Shown piece by piece: positions 34,671 to 46,100 of a stretch of 64,000 bases of DNA. How positions within the stretch are numbered: position 1 is the first letter of the stretch; each line of letters begins with the position of its first letter. Source of the DNA: Arthrobotrys musiformis (Eukaryota > Ascomycota > Orbiliomycetes > Orbiliales > Orbiliaceae); contig JAVHJL010000003.1 of assembly GCA_036971715.1 (NCBI GenBank), forward strand, positions 2,418,001-2,482,000. The letters are read 5' to 3'. Made by a program: the position numbers and the translations under genes. The notes under the pieces were generated by a model. It saw only the letters and a program-made list of their open reading frames with translations, did not search any database and was not told the DNA's origin.

Positions 34671-35419
34671 AATTATCGTTGGTTTGGTCCAGGAATCGCT
34701 ACGTCCAAGGAAATTTAGTCAGAAACCAAGTTGAATGTAGGATTGGAAAGCGAACCCTGCTGTTACATCGATATTTGATAATGCGGCCTCGAATGGTTAC
34801 AAGTCGCCACCGAGTCGGTTATTCTGATGCCCTTGGACGCTGAGTCTTCGCGGTCGTTGAAAATATCACGACTGTATCACCTCCCTCTGCTGGGCTTTTC
34901 CCTTAACTAGTAAAAAGACTAAGGAAACCCTACAAAAACGCACAACTATTCGTTTTGTTCGGCGCCGCAAATTTTGAGCCTGTACAGCATAAAGAAATTC
35001 TAAGGAATCAAAGCGAAAAGGCTATTCCCCACCCACGCCTACGAAAGGACTCCAAACCTAGTTTTCGGAGTTCCGGGGTTATCCAACGTGCATACAAGCC
35101 GGGGAGCTAAATGTTCTCCCGAACGGAAAATGTTCCGTTAGCCTTCGGGTAGTTAGTTTCTAGGCCAGTCTTCGGGTTCTCGTATCCCCCACAACGTCAT
35201 GTTAGGCCTACCGCCAGATGTTATTGCCATATAATCGCACACTAAAGACAGGATAGACGTCAGGTAATTCCGTAACCTCGCAAACGGTAAAATGCAAGGT
35301 AATTGCACCGACTGTAGAGGAATTTTGCAGACTTGGCGTGTTTAGTCCAACTAAAATAAGCCTATAAATCGACTTGCGTTCTCTGCGTCAATTGGTAAGT
35401 CTGATATCAACACTCCTGC
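34671..35419. other. Intergenic between convergent Aps1 and Hcs1 genes
   Basis: Nothing coding is seen on either strand. One nested inverted repeat is present at about 35113-35150 (see findings). Confidence 0.5.
35112..35150. repeat. Nested inverted repeat (possible hairpin)
   Basis: CCCGAA at the left pairs with TTCGGG at the right; inside, AACGGAA pairs with TTCCGTT around an AATG loop. The two arms together could form a compact hairpin. It lies in the 3' region shared by the convergent Aps1 and Hcs1 genes and may act in transcript ending. Confidence 0.6.
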
Positions 35420-38061
35420 TTAACTCAGGAGCATCAAAGTGTCAGGATATCGCAAATCCGCATTTTCCTCCAAGAACTCCATCCAACCCTTCAAGAAAAT
35501 ACTCCCGCTTTTTGTCAATTGGGCATATCAGCATGAGTGTATTATCTCAAATCATCGTTCTGGGAAGTCTAGGACTTACTGAGCAACGGTTTCTGAATCC
35601 CCAATGACACAGAGATGGCGTCTCGGTCTGGTCATGGCAACTACGAACATAGACCATTTAATGATATCAAAATAAGACCTCTCAAAAGTTTGTCTAGGAA
35701 ATATGGGATTACCATTAAGGCGTCGCTCGTCGGCTAGGAATCCAACCTCTTTCTTTCCGTTACTTCTGACCAAACTCAGTAGGATTGCTTCCTTCTCCCG
35801 GCCTTGGAAGCCATCTACACTTCCAATTTCGATTTCAGATAATTCGTTTGGGAAGTCCGACTTTATAAGATCCAATAGTAGGGCGACCTGGAGCATAGTT
35901 AGTAGTTCTTGTTTTCAAGAAGGGGTAGCAATGAGCATACCTGGGCATTGTACGGTGTTATGATCGCTATATCTTTAGGTTGGACACCGGCTTCGAGCAA
36001 ATTTTGGAGATGATGGCGACAGAGGGCTTCAGTTATGTTAGATGCATTCAATTGTCGATAGCAGTGTCGAAAGTACCACGTCAGAGAGGCTCACCAGCTT
36101 CCATTCTGTTACTTTTGCTTTCATACGCCTCGGTTTCATCCTCTCCGAAACCTCCTTGTGGATGGGTGTCCCAAAAAACCAGTGGTTCTTGGGTGTCATC
36201 CGTTTTGGCAACATTCGGAAGGTCTGATAGCAGGTGGTATTGAACAGAGCCGTCCGCAAGTAGCAGTGAATCGTATAGTCCAATCGAAGGGTACTTCATG
36301 ATCGTTTCGTGCATACGATACTGCACGGAAAGAGTCCTTTTTATGCATGGCCCATGGAGCTTTATAAGCCTTTCGAACAAGCTGAGCTCAAGTTTCTGGA
36401 ATCTGGAGGAGTCGTCTGCTTTTGGAATGACTGGGGGGAGTTGCAAATGGTCACCAGCCAAGATACACTTGGACGGGCCCCGAACGAGTGGGATTAGGGA
36501 TTGGGCTTCAAGAGCCTGTCCAGCTTCGTCAATGATGACCACATCGAATTTTTGTTGCATAATGTCTCGGCTCCCAGCCCTGTGTCATGTTCGAAATCAG
36601 AAACAGGTTAAGTTCCTCGAAAATAATTAATAAAGAACCCTACCCATGCAAAGTTGAGAGTACAATTTTGCTAACCCTTACGATATCCTCGGTGCACCTC
36701 CTCTCTCTAACTCTACACTCCTTCCTCAGTTCACGGATATCGTCCCAAAGCTTCCTTCTCTCGGCGCCGTTTCGGGTCTTTTTAGCATTGGCTAGCTTTT
36801 CATCTATCTCCTTTCGAATATCATCCACAAGCATTCCTCCGCTAGAATGCTTTATCGCTACGTCAAGAGAATTAGAAACAACACTCGGGAGTAATCGAGC
36901 TGGGTGGCCGATGCGTATCATCGGAATTCGGAGTGGCCCAAGTTTATCCGCGATGTTATCAACCGAGATGTTTGAAGGCCCACAAACTAGAACCTTGAGA
37001 TCTCTGGCTACGAGTTGTCGGATGACTTCGATCAATGTCTGGGTTTTCCCCGTCTAGTTTCCGGAGAATTCAGCCGCTGTAATTGTGAATGGTCAAGGGA
37101 TTGCATAAAACATACACCAGGGGGGCCATGTATCAGAGCTAAATCTTTTGCTTCGAGAGCGAATAGAACTGCTTCTTTTTGTACTTCGTTTAGTCGTGCA
37201 TCGAAAAAACCCAATTGGTACTCGGGCTTCGTAAACGGGATGTAATCGGAGAGGCCAAAAGCTACTTTGATGATAGTTGGAAGGTCCTCGGGTTTTGTAG
37301 CTTTTAGGTCTTGAATAGTTTGCGTCATCCTGCGTAGAATAAATGCCGTTATAAGGATATTGATAGATCATGTAGCTCGCGTGATGCTTAAGCTAATCGT
37401 AAACATAGGATTAGAGACCAGGCTAACCTTTTGAACGGGGCGTCATTGGCAATTTTGACACTGCTCTTTCCATTAGCATTTTGTATGCAGCGTACCGATA
37501 TGCCGTCTATAGGTCAGGATACATACACCCATAGCCTTTTGACGGTGTCTATTGAGAGGTGGGGTTTGTCCATATCTAAGGCAACTATGAGCTTTTGGCT
37601 GGTTAGTCTAAGCACCACCCCAGTTAGGCACCCGTCTTGTGCATCTTTCTTTTGTGACTTCTTTGCTAAAGTCGATAATTGTTCCTGTATCTTTACTATA
37701 TCACCCGTTTTGAGACTATGAGCGGGCATTCCCCCAGATACAAGGGAGCTGTCCGGGCTGAGCTCCACGACGGATTTCCCTCCGAGACCTGTATAGGAAC
37801 GTGAAACACATAAGTTCAACAACGCCAGCCCCCGTGTGCAGAGTGCTTTGGGGCTCGCGCGAGCGATGTCTTCGTTTGATAACTTCACTTCGGCCTGCAT
37901 ATTCCAAAAATTTAGTTTCCGTTTAGGGGATTCCAGTCGTACTCAATAAGGCTTTGGGGCTAATATCAGGTTAAAGTTACCTCTCGAGCTTTTTCAAGTA
38001 ACTCTAGATGCTCCTCTAAGAACAATTGAAGGGCATCAGCACCTGTTGGAAGGCTATCCAT
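35420..38061 (-). CDS. HCS1: SF1B DNA/RNA helicase, Hcs1 / IGHMBP2 (SMUBP-2) type
   Basis: Multi-exon gene from ATG 38061 (MDSLPTGADALQLFLEEHLE) to TAA 35420-35422, roughly 700 residues. Accessory beta-barrel region: VKLSNEDIARASPKALCTRG, LSTLAKKSQKK. Helicase motifs: ARLNEVQKEAVLFALEAKDL, I LIHGPPGTGKTQT with the intron falling between GPPG and TGKT, Ia LKVLVCGPSNISVD, II VVIIDEAGQALEAQ, III ILAGDHLQLPPVI, IV LSVQYRMHETIMKYPS, V GSVDGFQGREKEAILLSLVR and VI VAMTRPRRHLCVIGDSE. The C-terminus WMEFLEENADLRYPD is a mark of this branch. No R3H or AN1 zinc finger, present in animal IGHMBP2, follows; fungal members usually lack them. It is a 5'-3' helicase associated with DNA polymerase alpha in yeast and with translation in animals. 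Confidence 0.93.
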
Positions 38062-39193
38062 GATGTTGCTCCCAGTAAAGTAGCTACTTTGAGGGCCGGC
38101 GAAGTTGGGAGGTTGCCGCTGGCTGCGGCTAGCTGTACGCGTGGTTAAGTAACCAAGTAGTTAAGTAATTAGGTACTTATTTAAAGAGGTGCCTAGGCAG
38201 AGCGGGATTTGATATCAGTCTTGGATTCAGGGGGCCTTTGCCTTCCCAAGGTTAACTTGCAACCGGCCTTGCCCTCATCGACCCGCTTCAATGTTTACAC
38301 ATTTAATAGACCTTATAGGCTGCGCTGCTGAGGTAAGCACTTACTTAGCATGTGTATGCACCTACTTAGGTTTAGTTGGCCAGTTAGCTAAGCTGTTTTA
38401 AAGGTCCATCAAGCAGGTCTGGTCTGGAGCAATGGGAATGAAAACCCCACCGAAACCTAGGTACCTTTCTGAGGCTCGTCGCCATTGGGCCAAAACGCCA
38501 CAAATATTTCGTGTTGTTGTGGTCACCACCTTCGTATTGTATCAGCTGTACCAAGTACGTAACTTACCGAAGTTCTTAGGTACGCACTTACTTAAGCACT
38601 TAAGAAGTAAGTCCTTAAGTAGGAGGTGGTACTGAACTTGAGCGCCTCGTTTGGGTATTATTGCCGAAGCTAAGCGCATTATACTTACCTATTTGTTTAG
38701 GTACTGTATCGACAATCAACTACTGAATTTGGAATACAACCTGGGAATTCGTAATACATTGAAACCTATAATAGTCCTCTGACTGGCTAGGGAGTCCAGA
38801 CTTTGATCTTCTAGAATATCGATTTGGCTAGCAGGAGAAATAGAAAGGCTGCATTATTTTCGACTTGATAACAGAAAGTTCAAAACAATCCGTCCAACAT
38901 ATAAACAAGCAAGCACTTTGAATGGGGTAAACGAACTAGTCTGAAATCCACATCCTCTCCTTTGTCATCATCATTGCCATTATGATCATACCCCCACCCC
39001 GCCAAAAAAAGAAGAAAAAAAAGAAGAAAAAAAAGAAGAAAAAAAACTCCGAAGTCATCCAAAACGCCGTTTCCATCGTCCTATGGGCAAAGAAGAGCAA
39101 AACTACCACGCCAAATAAACCCCGAAATGAAGACACCAAAGTGAAGGTTATAGCAAAGAGACAAGCTTGGGAAATAGCAATATGAAAACTAGA
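38062..39193. other. Intergenic, three TTAGGTAC-type runs and an AAG microsatellite
   Basis: Hcs1 promoter and Maf1 3' flank. Runs of TTAAGTA/ACCTAGG-like units occur at 38145-38180, 38330-38370 and 38570-38625. A purine AAAAAAAAGAAG microsatellite is at 39004-39047. An open frame of 67 codons (38432-38635, +) overlaps the third run and is not called. Confidence 0.55.
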
Positions 39194-40087
39194 CTATATC
39201 TCCATATGCTCCACAAATTCGTCACTATCAGAATCAGGATTTTCCCATAGGCGCTCAGAGTCGGAGTTCCAGTCCTCATCAACACCCTCTTCTTGCCATG
39301 TCTCCATCGTCCTGTTCGGGTGAGAATGGCTGCTTTTCGACACCGCACGCAGGTACAGATAGCAAACTCGTTTCCGGTGCTTGTTGTGGAAGAAATACAT
39401 CATACACCAGAGGAGGCCCTCTGTAGCGTAAGGATCTTCCAGATTATCCGGCTCGTAAACATATATGGCACAATCTTTAAGATCCATCTCTATATCTATC
39501 GTTTCCCAGAGGTTGGGGATTGTTTTCCCAAGATTAAAAAGTGCGGCATTGAAGCGATTCATGGTAGTAAGGAGACAGCGTTCCTTGCTGAAGTGGTCCG
39601 GCCGCACGATGGCGCTGAATTCATGGTATGGATGAGATGCGTTTAGGGTTGCAAGTAGATACGAATATATTTTACGAGAGCTTGTTTGGTCGAGGGGCCC
39701 AAACGGCGACGACCGAGAAAAGAGCTCGGTGGAGTCTAGTGGTGGCGATAGCGACGCCGAAAGCCGTGCATCTGCTTCGAATTTTGTTTCAATCGTATCG
39801 GTGATCGAACGTAACAGACGTTTGTCGGATCCAGTAGCCTATGAATCGAGGGTTAGGTGCTTGTAGTGGGATAATAGGGTGTAGGGGCTGGCACCGCGAG
39901 ACCAGTGTAGGGCTAACCTTTGTTGTATAAAGGTCGCAACCACCAAAGACGCAGCAGTCGCTCGTTGAAAAATTTAGATCGAGGTTTATTGCATCGATGC
40001 CCGAAAGGTGTAGAAACTATGCCCGTGTGTACGTTGTTAGCCACGATATTCAGGGTTCGAGGGTGATTAGCTCTGGCTTACCTTCAT
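39194..40087 (-). CDS. MAF1: Maf1, repressor of RNA polymerase III
   Basis: Exons from ATG 40087 to TAG 39194-39196 give about 240 residues. The first exon codes just MK, then FLHLSGIDAINLDLNFS (the A box start MKFL), CCVFGGCDLYTTKATGSDKR. A Ser-rich linker follows (DARLSASLSPPLDSTELFSR). The B and C boxes read SPFGPLDQTSSRKIYSYLLA, TLNASHPYHEFSAIVRPDHF and FNLGKTIPNLWETIDIEMDL, KDCAIYVYEPDNLEDPY, LLWCMMYFFHNKHRKRVCYL. An acidic tail (SDSERLWENPDSDSDEF) ends the protein. Maf1 binds RNA polymerase III and Brf1 to shut off tRNA synthesis under stress; TOR and PKA phosphorylate the linker. The chain is shorter than yeast Maf1 because the linker between A and B boxes is reduced. Confidence 0.94.
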
Positions 40088-40446
40088 GACGTCGATAATT
40101 TCCCTGTGGGGAGTCGGGAACTCGGTTTAGAGAGGAACTCGGCGAATGTATCGGGATTGTAGAGTCTTGAAAGACCCTATTTGTTTTGAGTGGGCGAGTA
40201 GACGTTATATTTGCGCTGGAGTCGGTTATAAAGTTGGTGGTTGTGAATGAAGGCTCGGGAATGGTGGTAAACCACCGAGCTTCGGGAATTGTCGCGGTTC
40301 TGGTAGATCAGCCCATGCTGGGGTGTTGCTGAGTCAGCCGATAATTATTCGGGCGCGTCCGCTTGGGCTCGCGCCTGCCACAGGTCGAACATCGCACAAC
40401 TCCATCGCCACGACATATAACCGGAAAGCTCGAGGGTTCGGAAACG
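40088..40446. other. Divergent promoter of Maf1 and Ubr7
   Basis: About 360 bp. An open frame reaches upstream of the Ubr7 ATG but starts with no ATG. Nothing else is seen. Confidence 0.5.
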
Positions 40447-41875
40447 ATGGAACTAGAAGCGGGAACCTCAGCCGATGTGGCCGTGATCTCCCAGACTGCG
40501 CAGGATTACATTGATGCCCAACGCCAGCTAGAAATTGAAGCTCGAGAAATACTTCCTTATGTTCGGACCCTCCCCGCTGTATTCTCACTTCTATATCATG
40601 TTCTATTCAGGTAAATGCTGACCTTGAGCGCCTATGTTATACAACCGTAGTCATTTGACACATGTACTAAACCACTTGGGCCTTTGCGACAGCTCATATT
40701 TGCATGCATGAAATGCACTTCGGACGGAATATCACCTGCTGGGATCTGTTATAGTTGCTCGATTTCTTGTCATGGATCTCACGGCGAACTCGTGGAGCTG
40801 TTTTCCAAAAGAAATTTTGAATGTGACTGCGGGACTGCACGCATGCCGGGTTCCTGCTGTAATCTTCGAAAAACGCAGGATGACCACCCAGCTCAGGGTA
40901 ACTCGTATAACCAAAACTTCCGGAACATCTTTTGCAAAAGCGAACGTTATGAGGCCGAGCGCGAACACGGGACTATGTACCAATGTCTCCTCGGTGACAC
41001 TTGCGGGGAAGATTGGTACCATGATCGATGTATTCTTGGGCTGCCCCAGAGGGACCCTGCCGAGCCCAGCGAGGACGATTCTGCAGACATTCAGGGCTTC
41101 CCAGACGAAAATTCTTTTGAGTATTTCATCTGCTGGAGGTGTATTTCGGCCAATCCCTGGCTGCTAAAATATGCCGGGACGCCTGGCTTCCTGGAGCCAG
41201 TCATTTCCAGAGAAGATACACAAGAATACCCAGATGAAAGCATCGTTGCCGTGGTTTCAAAGAAGCGCAAGGCAAACGCTATTAGCTTAGATGAGGGCAC
41301 AGTCGACGATGATAACAGGCCCGCAATTCGCGCCAGTTGTCCCTGGATTCCAGCCTCGGACCCCGCAACCATTGAAGCTACTACCCTTGCTGAATCCTGC
41401 AAACTCCCACAGCGCGAGTATCCAGACCTAGCTGGCAAAAAGGTTTCTCTTTTCTTACGCTCGGGCTTTCGAGATCATCTTTGCCATTGCGTGTCTTGCC
41501 TCGAGAAGATTAAAAACCACAGATGCCTGATGGAAGAAGAAACAACCCATGAGCCCCCTTTAGATTCCGACGCCGGTGAATCTACAGGCCATGATAGCCT
41601 CCTAGATGCTGGCGAAAAGGCGCTCAGCACTATCGACCGAATACGCGCGATCGGTGGGTTTGCCCTCTTTCTTGGAAGCATCACATTGCTGACCCATGTC
41701 GATATACAACATAGAGGGTGTCATGGCCTACAATTTGCTTAAAGAGAAAGTCAAGGAGTTCCTCCAACCATTTGCAGAAGAGAAGCGCGTCGTTTGCCAA
41801 GAAGATGTCAAAAAGTATTTCGAGGAACTCAAGGGGAGCTCCAAGAGAGCCCAATCTCCGAAGGATGAAAGCTGA
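40447..41875 (+). CDS. UBR7 / Mlo2-type protein (UBR box and PHD finger)
   Basis: Exons 40447-40560, 40651-41653 and 41715-41875 give 425 residues. The UBR box spans CTKPLGPLRQLIFACMKC, GICYSCSISCHGSHGELVEL and FSKRNFECDCGT, with the Cys/His ligands of this zinc fold. A PHD-like region follows: MYQCLLGDTCGEDWYHDRCI and FICWRCI. A Lys-rich stretch (SKKRKANAI) could be a nuclear signal. The C-terminal FLRSGFRDHLCHCVSCLEKI and MAYNLLKEKVKEFLQPFAEE are also family marks. Human UBR7 is reported as a histone H2B ubiquitin ligase and fission-yeast Mlo2 affects chromosome segregation. The final exon is needed: if the last intron (41654-41714) is read through, the frame ends soon with an unrelated tail. 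Confidence 0.9.
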
Positions 41876-42010
41876 TTAGTTGGCCTGCTTCGTGGATACC
41901 TAGCTAGTATGTACACCCTCCTAGCTATATCTCCAGGTATTATCGCGGGACAAGAATGGCTGCCCATCATTCCTGCCTATTCATTCCTGCCGATCCATTC
42001 CAAGTTCAGA

Positions 42011-42709
42011 TTAGTTGGCCGAGTGTCGGTACGGGGACAATATGTAATCTTTCCAGTTTAAATTCACCGTAGCACTAGGGTTCGTGTATTCTGATATGGC
42101 CGACGATTTGTTGTGAAGGTGTGGGAGGTAACTTGGCTGTGTGTCTTCTCGGTCTGGGATACACTTTTGCGGCCCTCTCGCAAAGATATTCGTTGTAACG
42201 TCGCTTCTCTCATTGTGGCCGCCCCAGTTGGGAGCTTGCACTGCGCAGATTTTTTTACAAAAGATGATGTTTGGATCAAAGCTTAGTTTTCTTTCGGTTC
42301 GCTGGTCGTTGGTGGCATCTGAGCCTCTTAAGCTAACTCCTCGGGGGGGTCGGAGGAGAAACTTCTGGGATAGGGGGAGAGGCTCGGCGTCTCTGGTGTC
42401 TCCTTGGGGAAAGAATTTGGTGCGTGGCCTTATAATTTGTCGGTGAGATTTTGCGCTATGCCTCCGGTTCTTCAGCGGTACTTTCCAAACTAAGGGCTCG
42501 GGTACGGATCTTTTAATAGGAGTAGAACGGCCGCTAACTGGCAAGTGAGCTACAGGCAAGTTATATTCGGGCGTTTCCTGTGTCATTGTTTTAGACAAAA
42601 TCGTCGTTCGTTGGCCTGACCGAAGCCGAGCGAAGTATTCCCTTTGTTGCGTTACTGGCTGCGTTTGCACACCCCGGCGCCTTGCACGAGTCCCCCCAAC
42701 CCAGTTCAT
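42011..42709 (-). CDS. Hypothetical basic protein with SMNWVGG motif
   Basis: Uninterrupted frame from ATG 42709 to TGA/TAA near 42011, 232 residues; the frame remains open upstream to about 42925 without an ATG, so an upstream spliced exon is possible. The product is strongly basic and low in complexity. The most family-like stretch is at its start: MNWVGGTRARRRGVQTQPVT, then QQREYFARLRSGQ, which looks like a short linear motif plus helix. Later parts are Ser/Pro/Arg-rich (KSHRQIIRPRTKFFPQGDTR). No domain, signal peptide or membrane helix. I do not recognise it. It converges with Ubr7 and lies downstream of the kinesin gene on the same strand. Codon usage is similar to the neighbours, which is mild support for a real gene. 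Confidence 0.45.
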   Translation of the reverse strand: MNWVGGTRARRRGVQTQPVTQQREYFARLRSGQRTTILSKTMTQETPEYNLPVAHLPVSGRSTPIKRSVPEPLVWKVPLKNRRHSAKSHRQIIRPRTKFFPQGDTRDAEPLPLSQKFLLRPPRGVSLRGSDATNDQRTERKLSFDPNIIFCKKICAVQAPNWGGHNERSDVTTNIFARGPQKCIPDREDTQPSYLPHLHNKSSAISEYTNPSATVNLNWKDYILSPYRHSAN

Positions 42710-43152
42710 CGATGGGATGTTGTATAATTTTGGAACGGCGGTCAGGGGCGAGGGAATGCTTTTGAGTTTCGAGACTGGAGGGAATGATACTTGGGTGGAT
42801 ACTTGGGTGGATAGTAGCCTAGCTCTTGTGTGGTGGCGTGGCACAGTTTTGTTGAGAGACTGGTCGCGTGGCCGTTTTCTACGAGAACAAAACCACAACT
42901 GTCCATCAAAAACCGAACAATACAAAAAGATTCAATTCATAGCTTGCCAGGGTACTGGTATTTTACAACCTAAACTACAAGGGGTATTCTAACTGAAATC
43001 GCAACAATGAACTTAGCTGAAGGAAAGGGCGAGAAAACAGCTGGCGATATTGACAATGAAAGTATAGCGGATTATCGAGATAAGGGAATAAGGAATTAAG
43101 GAATTAGGAAGCAAACAATTCTCGGAGTCGAGGGGCCGCTCGCACTACCAAG
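42710..43152. other. Upstream region of the hypothetical gene and kinesin 3' flank
   Basis: Contains an 18-bp direct repeat (ACTTGGGTGGATACTTGGGTGGATA, split here as two adjacent 12-bp units at about 42789-42812). A second short frame begins with ATG at about 42917 (-). No firm gene. Confidence 0.4.
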
Positions 43153-46100
43153 CTAAAAACATGCAAAGTTGCGACTCTTCTTTTGCTTGGAGAGCTCCTG
43201 CATACGCTCCTCTAGCTGCTGACGGGCCTTTTCTGCCTTCAATCTCGCCAACCTTTCATCCTCCATTGCCTGCATGGAATATCTGCTAGATTGGGATTCA
43301 TTTCGCGTCCTATCAAGTTCCTGCTGCGCCTGGTTGGCCTTCCGCTGGTATGTTTCTTTGTCCGCATTAAGCTTCTTCATTGTCTTTTCGCAATCGGTAA
43401 GAGCCTCTTCTAAGGTTGCTGTCAATGCCTTTTCGGCCTGCAATTGTTTTTCCAAAGTTTTAATTCTGGCTTCTTGATCTTCAAGGTGGGTCACGACATA
43501 ATCTTTGCTGGGCCGGCGAGAGATAGTCGGTGTTGATGGCGGCACTTGCTGTGAGCTCGTAGCGGCGGTGGCTCCAGCGTTGGCAATTTGGTTTGGTGGT
43601 AAGGGCGGCAACGGGATCACCGGTGGGGGGGAAGGCAATGATGCGGTTGACGCGCTCTTCCTCAAATTCGTTGATGATACTGAGTTTGATCGTTGTGTAC
43701 GACTAACCGTGCCAGGGGGTAGAGAAGTTAATTCAAGCTGGGCATCAGCCAGTTTCAACTAAAGCGGGTTTCAAGGTCAGCTATACCCAAGTAATTTTAC
43801 TGGAACGGCGCTTGTTTACCTACCTGAAGAGCATTGAGTTCGTTCATAAGGCTTTCAATATGATGTGAGTTGGTTTGCACGGCCGCTTCATGACTAGCAA
43901 TAAGGCTAGCACGGTCCGACTGTAGAACACGAAGTTCCTCTTGAGTATCAGACAGTCGTTTCCTGGAATCCTGGTGCTGATCGTAGGTGCTCGCGAGTTG
44001 CTGCTCTAATTGATCAATAACACCAGCGTGTGTCGCTTCTTTCTTGATCAAGTCATTCAACTCTTTCTGCGACATAGTATGTAGCTCTTGCAATTCCGCA
44101 ACTAGAAGTTTTTGTGCCTCAAGTTCCTTGCTATATGACGCGACTTCTTCAATAAGTTCTTTGTTTCGGGAAATGAGCTGGTCTAGCTCAGCCTTTGTTT
44201 TCAAATTTAGATCCTCAAGGGCAATGACCTCTTCTTTCAGATTGCCGCCGCTTACGCGGGCATCTTCCAACAGCACGGTTTCTGCTTCAAGCCTTGTTTG
44301 GCTGGCCTCCAATTGCCTTTCCAGGGTTTTTATCGTTTCTCGGAACTGGGCGGCCTCCTTTCCCCTTGATTCTAGGGCCGCTTGGAGGGTCTGTATTTCT
44401 ATCTGAGACCGCTCGAGGCGCTGTGTAATGGATTTAGCCTTCGATACAACTAATTCAAATCCATCAACCCCATCGTTGGCAATCACTGCGGTAGATGGCA
44501 CTGATTCGGGTTCTTGTCCCTCAGGCAAAGTCAAAAGCCTAAGCAAGTCTTTGATACGAGATTGGTGCGCGGTCGAGTCGTTCCGATGATTGACTAGTTG
44601 TTGGTAATCCAGACGAGCAGAATCGGAACTTGCCTCTAACCCAAGCTTCACCTGCGAAAGCGCTGGTAGCCATAGATGTCTGTTTTGGTCATACGAACCG
44701 GGGCTAATACCGATAAGGCGATCCACAATAAGTATTAGTTGCTCTAGCGTCTCTAGAGCTGAGGTGTTATGCTGGTTCCCTGCAGTTTCTAGGAGCCTCT
44801 CTAGTTCCGGGTCATGGTTCAGCACCCTCGATGCAGCCACTTCCGATTCGATGCCTGTATCTTTCACGGCGACTACTAGACTAGGTTCAATGGAGGCTTC
44901 CGTCTGCGTGGCTTGAAGTAGGTGTGCTTCCTCCAAGCCACTCTTAAGATTCACGACTTGTTGTTCGAACTCTTCTTGTTGGGCCTTAAGTCTTGAGTGT
45001 GCCTTTTCAAGCTCAGCCTCACTCTCCGCCAAGCGACTCTGGAGAGAGGAAACAACCGAGATATCCATCGGGGAACTTGTGATGCTATCATGGCAACGGA
45101 AATGTTAGTATTTAAAACTCTGTGAAGTGTGTGCATTGTGACATCCAACCTTGATCTTTCACGGGCCAATCCATTGATCATTGCAGCCTTCGCCTCAATA
45201 TCCTTTCTCAGGCCAACCACTTCGTGCTCTAATTCCTGAATTCGTTCGGATCGGGACTGTAGTTCGTGGAGGGCTGCATTGATGTTGAGATCAAACACTT
45301 CTTTCGCATCGTCGTTTTCCATTAAATATTGGAGAGCTATCGATCGTAGGCTTTTGAATGCTCTGTTCGCTCTATCAACCGCAACAAGATTCTGGCTCGA
45401 CTTCCGACGAAGTATTTGAGCACCCGTTGGCGATGTTACACCATCGAGACGTGACTTGGAAATCGTAGATTTGAGATCGTCGACAAGATCGAGGACGGCT
45501 CTGTGTTCCTCCTGGAGGCTTAAATACCGCGCCTCAAGCTCGCTGAATTCGGCCCCAAGGTCTGTATGCTCATCGCCGTGTAGTTCCCGATTCCCCAATT
45601 CGCCATCCAATACAGCTTCTGGGGGGGATTGGTCTGTAATTTGCGGCTTTGTACTTGACCGGTGGCTAGACGTTTGTGTTTGTGGCTGATTATTCCCGTA
45701 ATGAGATACATGTGAACCGATTTGTTGGACCAAGGGGGTAGAGACGAAGGACGTCGAAACCGACTCCGGTGATGGGGGGGGCATTTCATCAGAATTTGAG
45801 AGCATCAGGCTATTCCTACCGTGCCGATGTTCGTCGAGTTGGTCTTGAAGCTCATGGAGGTCCCTCAACGCGCGCTCGTATCTAGCTGTCATATCCGTGT
45901 AGTCAGTCATTGTCGAGTGATACATTTCTTTGAACTGGCTTAGTTCCTTCACAGTTCGTTCAAGCTTAAACCGTAACTTTAGATTATCGCCCTCGATCGA
46001 TTCCAAAACCTCCTGTCCGCCAGTACTTGCGTCTACCTGCAGGTTACCCTGGTCGACACTAAACTCGGTAGAGGCAGTGGTCGTTTGCGGCGCCACCAAG

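Noticed and set aside
38432..38635. 67-codon open frame with one hydrophobic segment upstream of Hcs1
   Set aside because: It is built in part from the intergenic TTAAGTAC-type repeat and has no family resemblance.
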